From Calliopum simillimum (lineage: Eukaryota; Arthropoda; Insecta; Diptera; Lauxaniidae), in NCBI GenBank assembly GCA_951812925.1, contig OX638368.1:2542001-2606000 (forward strand): 64,000 nucleotides of DNA, given 5' to 3'. The first letter of the stretch is position 1, and each line of letters opens with the position of its first letter. Shown here piece after piece: positions 44,901-53,947 of this stretch. A program made the position numbers and the translations under genes. The notes under the pieces were generated by a model that was not told where the DNA came from, did no database searches, and worked only from the letters and a program-made list of their open reading frames with translations.

Positions 44901-45888
44901 TGTCAAGCGTTTTGATAATGAATATATCTTCATACTACTGTTTGTTGATGATTTATTGATATGTAGCCAAAGTCAAAATTCAATTCAAAAGGTTAAAGAA
45001 AAATTATCGAATCGATTTAAAATGCGAGACATGGGAAAAATTGGAACTTATGTTGGTATAGAGATTGACTATCAAGTGGAAAATAATATAATGACACTAA
45101 GTCAGCAAAAGTATATTGAAACTCTTGCTGTTAAATATAATTTAGAAAAAGCTAAGCTATTTAAGACTCCTATGGAAGTAAATCTAAAGTTAGATCCTGC
45201 CGAAAAATTAAATACAAATGTGTTGTATAGAAACATAATTGGTGAACTGTTATATATCAGTACTGGTTCTAGACCAGATATAGCATATAGTGTAAACTAT
45301 CTTAGTAGGTTTCAAAATTGTTATGACGAAACGCACTTTAAATATGCACTTCGTGTTCTGAAATACTTATATGCAACAAAAGACTTAAAATTAACTTTTA
45401 AAATGAATGAAAATGTAGATATTCTAGATTGCTTAGTTGATGCCGATTGGGCCGGCGATAATATTGATCGGAAGTCCACCTCAGGTTATTTAATAAGAGT
45501 TTTTGGAAATACTGTTTACTGGAAATCACACAAACAAAATTCTGTTACAAAGTCCTCAACTTTTGCAGAGTATGTTGCATTGTCTGAGGCAGTTACTAAT
45601 GTAAACCTTATGAATGAAATATTAAAAGATACATTTAATGTTAATATAAAGAAACCAGTTAAGATATACGAGGATAACTCGAGCGCATTAATTATTGCAA
45701 AACATGGAAATTTTACAAAAAATTCTAAACATATCGAAGTTCAATACCATTTTGTTAATGAAAACTATGAAAAAGGTAAAATTGAAATTGTGAAAATAGA
45801 ATCTGAAAATAATATTGCAGATATTTTTACTAAGTCATTGTCAAAGGTTAAATTTATGAAATTTCGAGATATGTTAAAATTAAATTAA
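41926..45888 (+). CDS. Gag-Pol polyprotein of the copia element (1320 aa, intact)
   Basis: One uninterrupted frame. The ATG at 41926 (MAYMKVDDIM) is chosen because the two codons upstream (GTG AAA) lack an ATG and the same ATG heads the duplicated copy. Domains: UBN2-type Gag; zinc knuckle CFQCGKPGHYKKDC near residue 212; protease LDSGCTDH near 305; GAG-pre-integrase WHRMLGHINF near 450; integrase with Asp in HTDLNGP (~512), Asp in RCDNGREY (~576) and Glu in GVAERYNRS (~611); copia-type reverse transcriptase with FVDDLL near 1007; RNase H with DADWAGD near 1172 and YEDNSSA. The domain order integrase before RT defines Ty1/copia. No stop or frameshift, so the coding part looks functional. Confidence 0.96.
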   Translation: MAYMKVDDIMIPIFDGADYSNWKKRITKFLEFKNCKEVVTRLRNTEDKETEWNKADTKATNYIYSAISNKQLEYIGDLESAYDIIKKFDEMYLKESTALQIVCRNNLESVKLKNFTEVTKFFDEFEKAINELKMAGAKVNEQEKLRYMLKALPPNFSYIGDLIDVLPETDRTVEFLKSKIKLKSLEENKHLSHAEEGQSKSSVFTSDIRGMCFQCGKPGHYKKDCQQFNSKQRGRGGRYRGWSRGRGFKRGGYRGNNGGEANISSSNNQNSGTSSSGNTFIAQVNSIEVSDKTVSDRNKIIWILDSGCTDHVINDDSLFTEFIVLKEQIDVKLGDGKVLKATKIGKVITCFDVFGKSSEISLLNVFYVKEMKLNLISYSKVTKSNKIISEGSVSKIYNGNNELIAIAQKKDYLYYMTSQINYNYKINKNISTSVAQNVSGKMSLKEKWHRMLGHINFKYLNIICKNELLHGVPSELESQFMKCAICIASKMHNIPFNKNRTRAKDILEIIHTDLNGPHATTGYSGEKYFLAFIDDYSKLAKVYCIKSKSEVYNCIVEYVNLVENLSNKKVKVLRCDNGREYINSNVFKFAREKGISINPCPPYVHELNGVAERYNRSIMDMSRCLLTEAKVSRIFWPEVVKAAAYLKNRSPTNTFEIKTPYEIFFKEKPTAKYLKMYGSRIFVRVPEQLRSSKWDNKAKQGVLLGYSEVGYRVLINNRIIEARHVDVIEEGVECICFNDDINKSDNCNEAIQDEASLSQSNLKTNETDEVVTNECGEDINDETESELRRSKRVSKPNSRYFNDNVVQYVYVNFCNAIVPSTFEEAMKDQDSKQWKRAMDSEINSLRQNNTWKLVDKPKNKDVIDVKWIFRKKSDESFKARLVVRGFQQQEYIENIYSPVVKMQTLKLLLAYCCQYKFIIEQMDVETAFLNGEISTEVYVNQPRGYEDGSNKVYKLFRSLYGLRESPRSWYECFNKFMKDLKFVRSNYDYCLYVKRFDNEYIFILLFVDDLLICSQSQNSIQKVKEKLSNRFKMRDMGKIGTYVGIEIDYQVENNIMTLSQQKYIETLAVKYNLEKAKLFKTPMEVNLKLDPAEKLNTNVLYRNIIGELLYISTGSRPDIAYSVNYLSRFQNCYDETHFKYALRVLKYLYATKDLKLTFKMNENVDILDCLVDADWAGDNIDRKSTSGYLIRVFGNTVYWKSHKQNSVTKSSTFAEYVALSEAVTNVNLMNEILKDTFNVNIKKPVKIYEDNSSALIIAKHGNFTKNSKHIEVQYHFVNENYEKGKIEIVKIESENNIADIFTKSLSKVKFMKFRDMLKLN

Positions 45889-45908
45889 TACACAATAAAT
45901 ATAAATGT

Positions 45909-45917
45909 AAGGAAGCG
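45909..45917 (+). promoter_or_regulatory. Polypurine tract
   Basis: AAGGAAGCG immediately before the 3' LTR, start site for plus-strand DNA synthesis. Confidence 0.7.
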
Positions 45918-46116
45918 TGTTGAGTGTATGGTACATTTATATTTCATAGTTAGCATCACTGTTTTGCTATACGCGTCAGTATACACACAGCACGCTACCG
46001 AACAAGTCGTTGTATTGAACGCATCTCTTTTATACTTCTTTATTTAATATGTTTAACTTAGTTCTTTAATAAATGAATTACTTAAAATACAAAAAGCAAG
46101 TATTCTTTTTCTAACA
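45918..46116 (+). repeat. 3' LTR of the copia element
   Basis: 199 bp, TGTTGAG...CTAACA, followed by the GTTTT duplication. Confidence 0.95.
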
Positions 46117-46209
46117 GTTTTTTAATTTCATGTGTTTTTTATTTACTTCAACATTGAGATACTATGCTATCTATTACAAAAATATTAAAAAAAAGTATTC
46201 GTATTATGT

Positions 46210-48152
46210 TTATAATGTTGATGGCCCTGGACTTGCAAATCGCGCTCTCTTAAGTTGTGGATCCAAATCGTCGTCCGAATCTGACTCTGATTCAGAACTT
46301 ATGGTGTCCACAGGCACGTTGCTTCCAGACTGCCCTCCATCATCAGCTCTTTCTTCTTCAAATACTTCATTAACATCATGCAGGGTGATCTTGTGACTCC
46401 ACCAACATACCTCTGCAAGCAATGCGTCGAGGTTTTTGCCTTTGTACCGTTTTTCCATGGGCATTGTGGTTTGGTGAAACCGTTCTCCTTGCTCATCGGA
46501 TTCGGTAGGGAGTTGTTTGATAAAATCGTCAAAATGAAAATGAAGAAAATGCAGCTTTAATGTCATCGATGCGCCGATTATCTCAAAATAATGCAGCATT
46601 TCTTTCACCCATTCTCTTGCTTCCGGTTCCGCGTCTCGATCCCCTCCCAAGACTCTGGTGCATACACGCTGAAGGCAAATCCATGCCATTGAATGATTTT
46701 CATCAAGCGATGAATCAAAGTTGCTCTTGAATAGCTTTCTAATGTCAGGGCCATTAAGTACGCCTGTTAAATGAAAACAAAATATAAAGACAGAAAAGAA
46801 AACATTAACATAGTGTAAATAGTACAATTAGGTGAACAAAAATTCGTTTTAAATTTACTACAATACCTTTTTAATTTTGTCATCGCTACGCTTTGGGAAA
46901 ACGCTTTTCAAATAGTCGAATGCGTTTGAACAATTTACAACGGCCACTTCGATGAATTTTTTAACAATTCCCAATTTTATGTGGAGCGGTGGCAGCAAGA
47001 TGTCTTGAGTATTGTCAATTAAAGGTGCATTCTTCAGTCTATGTTGTTGTATTTGTTCATCCACACTTCCTCTTGGCCTCCACGAATTACATTGGAATTG
47101 ATTCAGAGGTGAGCGTGAATCCCAATTACAAAGAAAACAAAAGAATTTTGGGAAGCCGCCCTTATCGATGATCCCTTGCAAAATGTTGATGACCTTCAAA
47201 TCACAGCAAATCTTCCATTTATTTTCGTAATATTTGATTTTTTCCATTATATCTTTCAATGTTTCATAGCTTTCTTTCATGTTGATACCCATTGCTAGCG
47301 GAATGGAAGGTTTTCGGTTCGACACATGCAACAACACTGCTTTCAAGCTTGAAACAGAACCATCAATAAATAATCTCCACTCACTAGCGATGTAGTTCAT
47401 TCCCATTTTTACCACCAAAGCTTTTATATCGTTGCAGTAAGCGAACGAATTGTCATCATTTAGAGTGTAGAGCATCTGAAATTCAGCTTGTCGTTTGCGG
47501 TACGCCGTAGAGTTAACATTAGCATGTGTGAGTTTTCTTTGCTTTAAAAAAGCTGTCAAAAATATTGCAAGTCGCTGCGATAATCCCAATATGGCCACAA
47601 TGAAATCCATTTCCATTTGTGTTATTAGTTGTGGTCCATCTCTTCCCTGTTGGGGCTCATAATCGGTATCAAATGGATCTTCATAAGTAACACCACTTGC
47701 TCTAGTCATTCCTGTACATTCTGTACTACGATCTGGAGTTGGCGGCCTTGGTGATACAAAATTTTCAGGTACAAGCACTGGTAGTGTGGCTGTTGCTTTA
47801 TAAATTTTGATCTTCTCAGCATGTCGATTTAGACCACATGTGTAATTTACGCATGCATAGCAACTGGTTGCATCATGATCACCTGGGCGATTAATCCAGT
47901 TTACCGGCTTACAATACTTCATAGTACCTCTGCCTCCACTCAACCATGCCATGAGATTGTTATAACATTGGCGACACACTGTATTAGGTGTGTAATTTTC
48001 ACCGGTCAAGTCCACTTCGTCGAAAAACAATGTATATGCTCTTTTGAATTTACTAGTTAAAAGATTCTTTTCCTTCTGAAATCTTGTAGATGTTTTTTTT
48101 CTGGTTTGATGACCGCAAACGTAGCAAAATAAATCAATTTTTCACACTGCAT
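46210..48152 (-). pseudogene. ERFHQ-family transposon protein, two exons, probably frameshifted
   Basis: Exon 1 is 48152/48140-46867 and exon 2 is 46763-46210, with a 103-bp intron (AAG|GTATTG ... AACAG|GCG). The N-terminus has Cys pairs that look zinc-binding (CYVCG; later CRQC and CYAC). The body has FIDGSVSSLKAVLLH, then CCDLKVINIL, then CFLCNWDSR, LPPLHIKLGIVKKF and, in exon 2, SDEQGERFHQ. The order Asp - Asp - CxxC/H - Glu suggests an RNase-H-fold transposase; this is inference. The family recurs in many insect and cnidarian genomes (from memory) but I know no formal name. Two single-base defects show: the only nearby ATG (48150-48152) is out of frame across an A5 run, and the canonical splice leaves exon 2 one base out of frame. 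The C-terminus is acidic (SSESESDSDDD). Confidence 0.7.
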
Positions 48153-48297
48153 ATTGAAATAGTCAGTTGCCAATGTTGTGTGCGAATTATGCAATAACAC
48201 TTTCACTTTTTTTACTTTCACTGTCACTTTATAACTTTCACCGCTGAGCTCTCGTTGACGTCGCGCTGTGTAATGCCTCGATGTGAGCGTCGTGTCG

Positions 48298-48305
48298 CTT
48301 TTATA
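48298..48305 (-). promoter_or_regulatory. TATA box for the transposon gene
   Basis: TATAAAAG on the minus strand about 150 bp upstream of the reading frame, within a locally GC-richer stretch (48240-48340). Confidence 0.5.
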
Positions 48306-48355
48306 TTGTGTGCTGCTGCTGTCGGTGCGTGATACCTAAGCGCTACCTAAACGGT

Positions 48356-48515
48356 CAATGCAGATGTTTGCTTCCAGGTAGTTTTTTGATAGAAGTTTTT
48401 TGATTTTATATGTTCACAATTTCATCTTTATAACAATGTGTTTCCAGGTATTTTTATATTTTGGCTTGTTTTTATGTGAATTCAATGCAGATGTTTGCTT
48501 CCAGGTAGTTGTTTA
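48356..48515. repeat. Subterminal repeat pair
   Basis: CAATGCAGATGTTTGCTTCC followed by AGGTAGTT occurs at about 48356 and 48484. GCTACCTAAAC also recurs at 48337 and inside the right inverted repeat (48851). Confidence 0.8.
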
Positions 48516-48802
48516 ATAGTTTGGACACGGGAACTCACCCACCAGCTTGAGAATTTTTATTAGAATGCACTTACTATCATTGAAGGTACAGTGCACTCAC
48601 ACACTCGGCCTCCTCACTGACAATTATTTACAATCAACATTTTTGTTGAAAGTACTTTTGTTAGAAAAACCTCACTATCTCCGGTCTTAGAAGTGTAAAT
48701 GCGGAGTATTATACCTTAAAAAAAAGCTTGAAGTGTTGTCTTTTACGGAGTCTAGGAATAAATAAGTTTACTAGGGCTGTTTTTTGAGAAAACCAGATTT
48801 TT

Positions 48803-49336
48803 ATTAAAAAGTGAGATTAAAAAATTTTCGGCAAATTTTTCACTTTTGGGTGCTACCTAAACAGTGTTAAGAATCATCTCTAGGAAGTTTATATGTTCTA
48901 GAAATTTGTTTATTGAGATCTTAGGTAAATTTTTGTAGTTGATTGTTTCCTTGAATTTTGAACGGTTTGCTACCTATGGACCTGAACACGGGAAAAAAGG
49001 TAAAAAAAAATCGAATTTTTTAAAGTTTTTTGCGATTTTGATCTGGAAGGTGAAGTTTTTTTGATTTTATATGTTCGCAGTTTTTGTTGTTTATGACAAG
49101 AGCTATAAGATTGCCTCAGAGAGTAAATCGAAATTCTGAACGGTTTTCAAGATATGAGCCTGAGAAAATGATCACATTTTTACGAAAATGATACCGAGGC
49201 CCCAAATCTTTGGCGGCCCATAAAAAAAAAAAGTGGAGGACTTTGGGAAAAATTGGGAGACACGGGTCTTTTTTTTTTAGTCTTTTATCACGTAGTGGTG
49301 TCCGTATATGGTTATTTTTTTTCGTGTTGCACTGTG
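48803..49336. repeat. Right long terminal inverted repeat
   Basis: Reverse complement partner of 40605-41143. Ends in GCACTGTG before the TTA duplication. Confidence 0.85.
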
Positions 49337-49339
49337 TTA

Positions 49340-50135
49340 TCATACTTCAATCTAGAAAAAGCGCGTTGGTACTTTCATTAGTACTATACAAGCAAAAAAA
49401 CAGTCAATAAACTAACTTAACTATTTGTTGACTTAATTAAGTCTTTAGCTTGGGTCAGAGCTGCGCACGTAGATACCGCCAAACGATTTTGACATCTAGT
49501 TTTTATCAAATTTTATTCAGAAAATATTCTCCGCACATTTGCAGAAGAAATCCCAGTGAAGTATTTTGTGAATTGCTATAGCAAGCTTACATACTAATTA
49601 CACAAAAAATTTCGAAAGGACTTTTTCTAGGCGAAAGTACTTCAGTACTTTTATAAAGTCAATAGTACCAAAAAAAGTACGATTCCACTACAAATATCAT
49701 CCCTGGTTTGGTATGTTGGCAACGAAAATAAAGAGTGAAGTTTTATTTGTTAGAGATTTCTCCTCTTTTGTGTTTTGACAGAAAAGTTACGTTAAATTTT
49801 CTCCTTTTTTTTACTTTGACGGAAAAGTTACGGTAAGATTTCTCCTCAGAAAAAGTGTTGCCAACCTTCAGTGATGCCAGTATTTTTGGAGCAAATTACT
49901 CTTGAAAATGGGTAAAAATTAAAAACAATTCCCATAGTTCTGTTGAAAAATCCCACGAATATCCAACAAAAAAAAAGGTGTCAAAAACTCTATAAAAACA
50001 TTTGATTTTTAAATTATACAAGATTATGTAAAATTAAAAAGGGTTTTTAAAGAGATATATGGCATTAAATACAGAAAAAATAGAAATAAATACGTATATA
50101 ACAAAAATTATGCAGGCTTCAGTTCACTTGCTTAA
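49340..50135. other. No gene recognised; short direct repeat
   Basis: Two ~50-bp units at 49755-49850 share GAAAAGTTACG(T/G)TAA and TTCTCCTC. Nothing else recognised. Confidence 0.45.
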
Positions 50136-50140
50136 ATATA

Positions 50141-50407
50141 TATCGCCACGTCAATACTACAACTAGGTAACTCCGAGATTATCATTCCCAATATAACTAC
50201 CCTATGATATTCTTCATGGCTTGGTGCACAATCCTGTCGAATCAGAGTCCTCTAAAGTGGCAGCTTTGCAAAGTTATAAGAAAAAAACTAAACAAGAAAA
50301 GTCGAAAATCAATGTAAATTTAAATTTTCAAGAATATTTAAATTGAATTATTTCAAAACTAGAAAATTGAATTTACCTAGTTGTAATATTGAGGTGGCGA
50401 TATGTAC
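50141..50407. mobile_element. MITE with ATATCGCCAC ends
   Basis: ATATCGCCACGTCAATACTA at the left is mirrored by TAGTTGTAATATTGAGGTGG plus CGATAT at the right. About 270 bp, non-coding. A left-half copy lies at 18590-18720. Confidence 0.75.
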
Positions 50408-50629
50408 TAGTACACATACAATTTTTCAATACAAATTATTTGCATTCCAATAGAAGTAAGTGTACTTTTTTAACTTCAAAGTCAAGTGATTAATTTAAGA
50501 GATTTTACATCAGTTATTTTAGAAAAAAATACATTCTGATTCAGCGTTTGAATGTGCCCCTTTAAGTTTCTTAATGTCAATTTTTCGTTATAATTTCTCA
50601 TATTCACACATCTAGTCCGTAGTCTACAT

Positions 50630-51899
50630 TAGCTTCGTTCCAGAACGAAACAAAAGTTTACTTTTGTTACCTTTTTTACCTAAAGATGACCTAATCTTGT
50701 TCCCGTTTTCAAAATTTAGTCAAATGGCTGATCACTTCCCCTCCAAACAAAAATAACCAAATTTTACGTAAAAAACTTCTTTAGGTAAAATTTGTTCAGT
50801 TCAAAAAAATGAGTTGCCAAAAAAATGTATATGTGTGCGGTTAGGGCGGGTGCGGGTAAGACTTAAAAATATCAAAATAAATTAAACGTTGAAAAAAAAA
50901 AAAAAAATAATAAACAACCGCATAACATGTAACATCTTTTATGATAGCCGGAACCCCAGAAAAGCTGATAAAACAATTAAATTCAGTGGCGACGGAAATA
51001 CATAATGATGGCTTAAGGCAACGCTCGAATTCCAGGTTCACCGATCCACGAGAATCGACCATAAACGTAAATAAAAAATGCAACTCAAGTGGCAGTGATT
51101 CCGTTATCGACATCGATAAACTGATACTCATCATGTTCGCAGCAGCTGCTCTTAACAGACGCTTGATGTTGGAACTGTTGCGGCTTACGAAGGAACGACA
51201 ACTCAAACGTTTGTCCAGATTCAACCACCCATACAACACAAAAACGTCGTTGGATTCGCAATTTCGGGCCTTGCACTTGCTGCCAGGATCAAAGCAATTT
51301 TTTGGACACCAGTGCTCTCCACCAGACCTACAAGCAGATTCCCCTTCCAGAAAAAATATTTGCAAAGACATACAAATGTTTGGAATTTTTTGTGATTACA
51401 AAAAGTCTAACAATTTGAATACCACGGACGTGTTTTTGCTAGCATAAAGTTTATTGTATAAGAATTCAGTTTACTTTTTGATTTATAGATTTTTTTAATG
51501 AAAATACATGCATATTCTTACAATATAGAAACTATGAAGTTAAAACAAAATTAAAAATTGTAATTTTCGCGTTTATTTATCTTGTCAAATTGGAAATTAC
51601 TGGTGAAGTGATAGCATCTTTCGACTTTACTGGCCATATAAGCCTTCAAATCCTGGTCGATTCAAGTGATGACGAAGCAATGTTAAAAAACGAAAAAAAA
51701 AGACACAACACAAAATTTTATTTTTTTATTGTTTGTTTATGTTTTTTCAATTTGTGACAGTTAAAACTTTAACCAAATTTTTGACCAAATCATGTTCCAG
51801 TAAATTTTGTAGTTAAAACAATTTTGGTGTTACTCTCCCAAATCATTTAACTAAAGATTTAACTCAAAATTTAACTAAAAAACTTCTGGAACGGAGCTA
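50630..51899. mobile_element. TIR element with GTTCCAGAA ends and one ORF
   Basis: Starts AGCTTCGTTCCAGAACG and ends CTTCTGGAACGGAGCT. ATT lies on both sides (50628-50630, 51900-51902), a possible 3-bp duplication. Subterminal AACTAAAG/CTTTAGGT-like pieces are mirrored. It carries an ORF of 168 codons. A 3-bp duplication fits PIF/Harbinger or CACTA-like groups; I cannot decide. Confidence 0.65.
50941..51447 (+). CDS. Unrecognised 168-aa ORF inside a TIR element
   Basis: ATG start (MIAGTPEKLIKQLNSVATEI), no signal peptide or membrane segment. It has a hydrophobic/basic helical stretch (FAAAALNRRLMLELLRLTK) followed by a basic region, and a Ser/Lys/Asp-containing C-terminal part. I do not recognise the family. 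Its position between the inverted repeats suggests a transposon-borne gene or remnant rather than a host gene. An overlapping minus-strand frame of similar length exists but reads like an antisense shadow (Ser/Leu-rich). Either could be non-coding. Confidence 0.35.
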   Translation: MIAGTPEKLIKQLNSVATEIHNDGLRQRSNSRFTDPRESTINVNKKCNSSGSDSVIDIDKLILIMFAAAALNRRLMLELLRLTKERQLKRLSRFNHPYNTKTSLDSQFRALHLLPGSKQFFGHQCSPPDLQADSPSRKNICKDIQMFGIFCDYKKSNNLNTTDVFLLA

Positions 51900-51987
51900 T
51901 TCTAACTGCCATACCTAAATTAGAGCGTTTTGCCCAAAATTTTGAAATTGGGAAATTTTACTTTGACAATCATTTGTTTTGAAAAAT

Positions 51988-52092
51988 ACACCAGTGTCAG
52001 GCGTATTTCACCATCTCTGTCTGTTTCATGGCCATACAATCTGTATGCAGCATTCCGAAACAGAGATGGTTAAACTACGCCGACGCTCGTCT
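51988..52092. repeat. Small hairpin
   Basis: GGCGTATTTCACCATCTCTG and AACAGAGATGGTTAAACTACGCC are mirrored around a ~45-bp loop. Confidence 0.7.
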
Positions 52093-52105
52093 AACGCTCC
52101 AATTA

Positions 52106-53881
52106 AGTTATATCTTGAATTATCAAAAACAATAACAATAGGCAATATTTAATGAAAATATATATATATATCAAATATATCGCACAAAGGCATACGATTA
52201 ATCATTTGAAAAATCGCAACTTTATAAAAATTTTGACATTTTTCTTTAATTACCAATTTTTCAATAGAACTTAATTTTGACAAATGATCTTCGCACTTAC
52301 TGAGAACAAAAACATCGTTTATATCGATAATATGTTCACATGGGCTTTCCAATATTTTTAAATGAGATATCCATGACATTAAAAAAAAAAAAATCTGGTT
52401 TAATTTTTTTACATTTTGGCTCTCTTGTGATAATGCACCAATACTTTTCTGCGATTAAACAATATAGTAATTCATAGAAGTAGCGAAGAACGAATTTGGC
52501 TAATTACGACGATCTGGCATCACTGTTCAAAATTGAGTTCTGGCAACACTTACCAGTATTTGGTTTTTGCCAGTATTTAATTTATATTAGGGAGTTCGGG
52601 TAAGCTATCAGAGTTGTGCTCGATTTATGAATTTTCGTCGCGATAAAAATATTGAGATTCCCATTTTAACTTGTAAGAAGTACGGTTCTTCAATTGTGTT
52701 ATAAAATTTGTCGGGAAAAAAGCTTTGTTACACCACCAAGTGCGTTCTTTGCAAGGCATGAATCAAGACTTTTCCGTCGCCGAATTGCTTTTTTATTGAA
52801 TTCTAGTTAATAGTGTTATCTCCTTTTAACAGATGATATAAAACTGTCTCTTTCTCGCTAACGCATTTTGGAACTTCAATTTTGGCAAAATAAAGGTCAG
52901 TATAATGAATAATGAAATTAAGCAATTAAAAGGAATTGGAAATGTTTGTTTAACAATTATTTTCTTAGATTTATTGCATACTTATTGTTTTTTGAAGGAG
53001 TACTTTCAATATTATCAGGCGTTGTCTTATCAATCACATTCGCAGTGCTAATATAAAGAGAACAGGGTGTTCCATAAATAAATTGTTATTCAAACGATGG
53101 GCAATGTCCACCCTAGAAAAATTGGACAATGTTCTATTTCGAGGCTATCTATAACCATCGTAATGCTTTTAGGGGGAGCATTCGCCCTCGGTTGCTTGCT
53201 TAAGTAAATTTGTGCAAAAAAATTAAATTTCTTGAAGTCCAAAAAATTCATCCACGTCCCATTCCAAGTTAAGATTGCTCAAGATTAACATGTCTGGGAT
53301 CAATGTAGATGTTATGTTACTCATATGACATGTTGAACGTGATTTATATTTTAAAATGGCTATAATTTTGAAATATTACGATAAATTGTCCATTATTTCA
53401 CCGCTATAAAGACGTCCTTTGCGGGATGGTTCAAATATGTATTCTATGTATCTATCTATGCCTCCTCTATGCCGAAAAATGATTATGATCACTGACACCG
53501 CTTACTTGATTTATTTTTACCAAGAAGAACCAATAATGTCTCAGTTTTCGATTAGAACGATATAAATAATAAATCATTCGACCTTACATTGATATTTCCG
53601 GGATCTTTTAGTATTTTTTTCAAAACAAGGTTCTACACTGATGTTACTTTTCTGTTTTATCAAGAGATCAAATCCCTAATAACGAAAGTAACTTTGAAGA
53701 AAGAAATATTTCCACATAGTTATTTTTTTATTTACTGATTTTCCATATTACTTTTGCATATTGCCAATAGTAAATTCCCTCAAAACTAATATTAAGTAAT
53801 AAATCTCAATCTTAATTCTTACCAATAACTTTGCCATGAAATAATAGTCGAATTCCAAATATGTGGTTAAAAAATAAAATT
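52106..53881. other. Downstream flank of the P450 gene, no gene recognised
   Basis: AT-rich. An open frame of 76 codons at 52379-52149 (minus) has no recognisable motif. No repeat partner seen. Confidence 0.45.
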
Positions 53882-53887
53882 TTTATT
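53882..53887 (-). terminator. Poly(A) signal of the P450 gene
   Basis: AATAAA on the minus strand, about 60 bases beyond the stop codon. Confidence 0.6.
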
Positions 53888-53947
53888 TCGTATCAAAATT
53901 TTGTGATAAAAGTACGTATATATATTGCAAAATTACGACAAAGAGAC

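Larger units (their letters stand above)
41287..46116 (+). mobile_element. Copia-class LTR retrotransposon with partial 5' tandem duplication
   Basis: 4,830 bp between 5-bp duplications GTTTT (41282-41286, 46117-46121). Order: 199-bp 5' LTR 41287-41485; leader and first 16 codons of gag 41486-41638; a 5'-truncated LTR 41639-41820 (lacks LTR bases 1-17); second leader; intact gag-pol 41926-45888; AAGGAAG purine tract; 199-bp 3' LTR 45918-46116. The truncated LTR and 3' LTR agree with each other where the 5' LTR differs (T at 41459 against C). The duplication lies inside the target duplications. Confidence 0.95.
40605..49336 (-). mobile_element. 8.7-kb CACTA-like DNA transposon encoding an ERFHQ-family protein, with nested copia element
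   Basis: Long inverted repeats at 40633-41143 and 48803-49318 are about 95% alike or better by eye. Outside them the ends read CACTGTGTG (left) and, in reverse complement, CACAGTGCAA (right), with TTA on both sides (40602-40604, 49337-49339). The element encodes one two-exon gene on the minus strand (48152-46210) with a promoter-like region before it. A copia element with its own GTTTT duplication (41287-46116) is inserted near the inner edge of the left repeat. Without it the transposon is about 3.9 kb. CAC(T/A)G ends plus a 3-bp duplication are typical of the CACTA/EnSpm group, but the protein is not a classical CACTA transposase that I can recognise, so the superfamily is open. Confidence 0.8.

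Noticed and set aside
40605..49336. Whole inverted-repeat structure as an assembly mirror artefact
   Set aside because: The two arms differ by scattered substitutions, the interior is asymmetric and TTA lies at both ends.
50941..51447. Host RasGEF-like gene suggested by GTPEKLIKQL
   Set aside because: Similarity is only a few residues, and the ORF lies between transposon inverted repeats.
52149..52379. 76-codon minus-strand frame near the P450 3' end
   Set aside because: No family motif and no supporting splice or start context.
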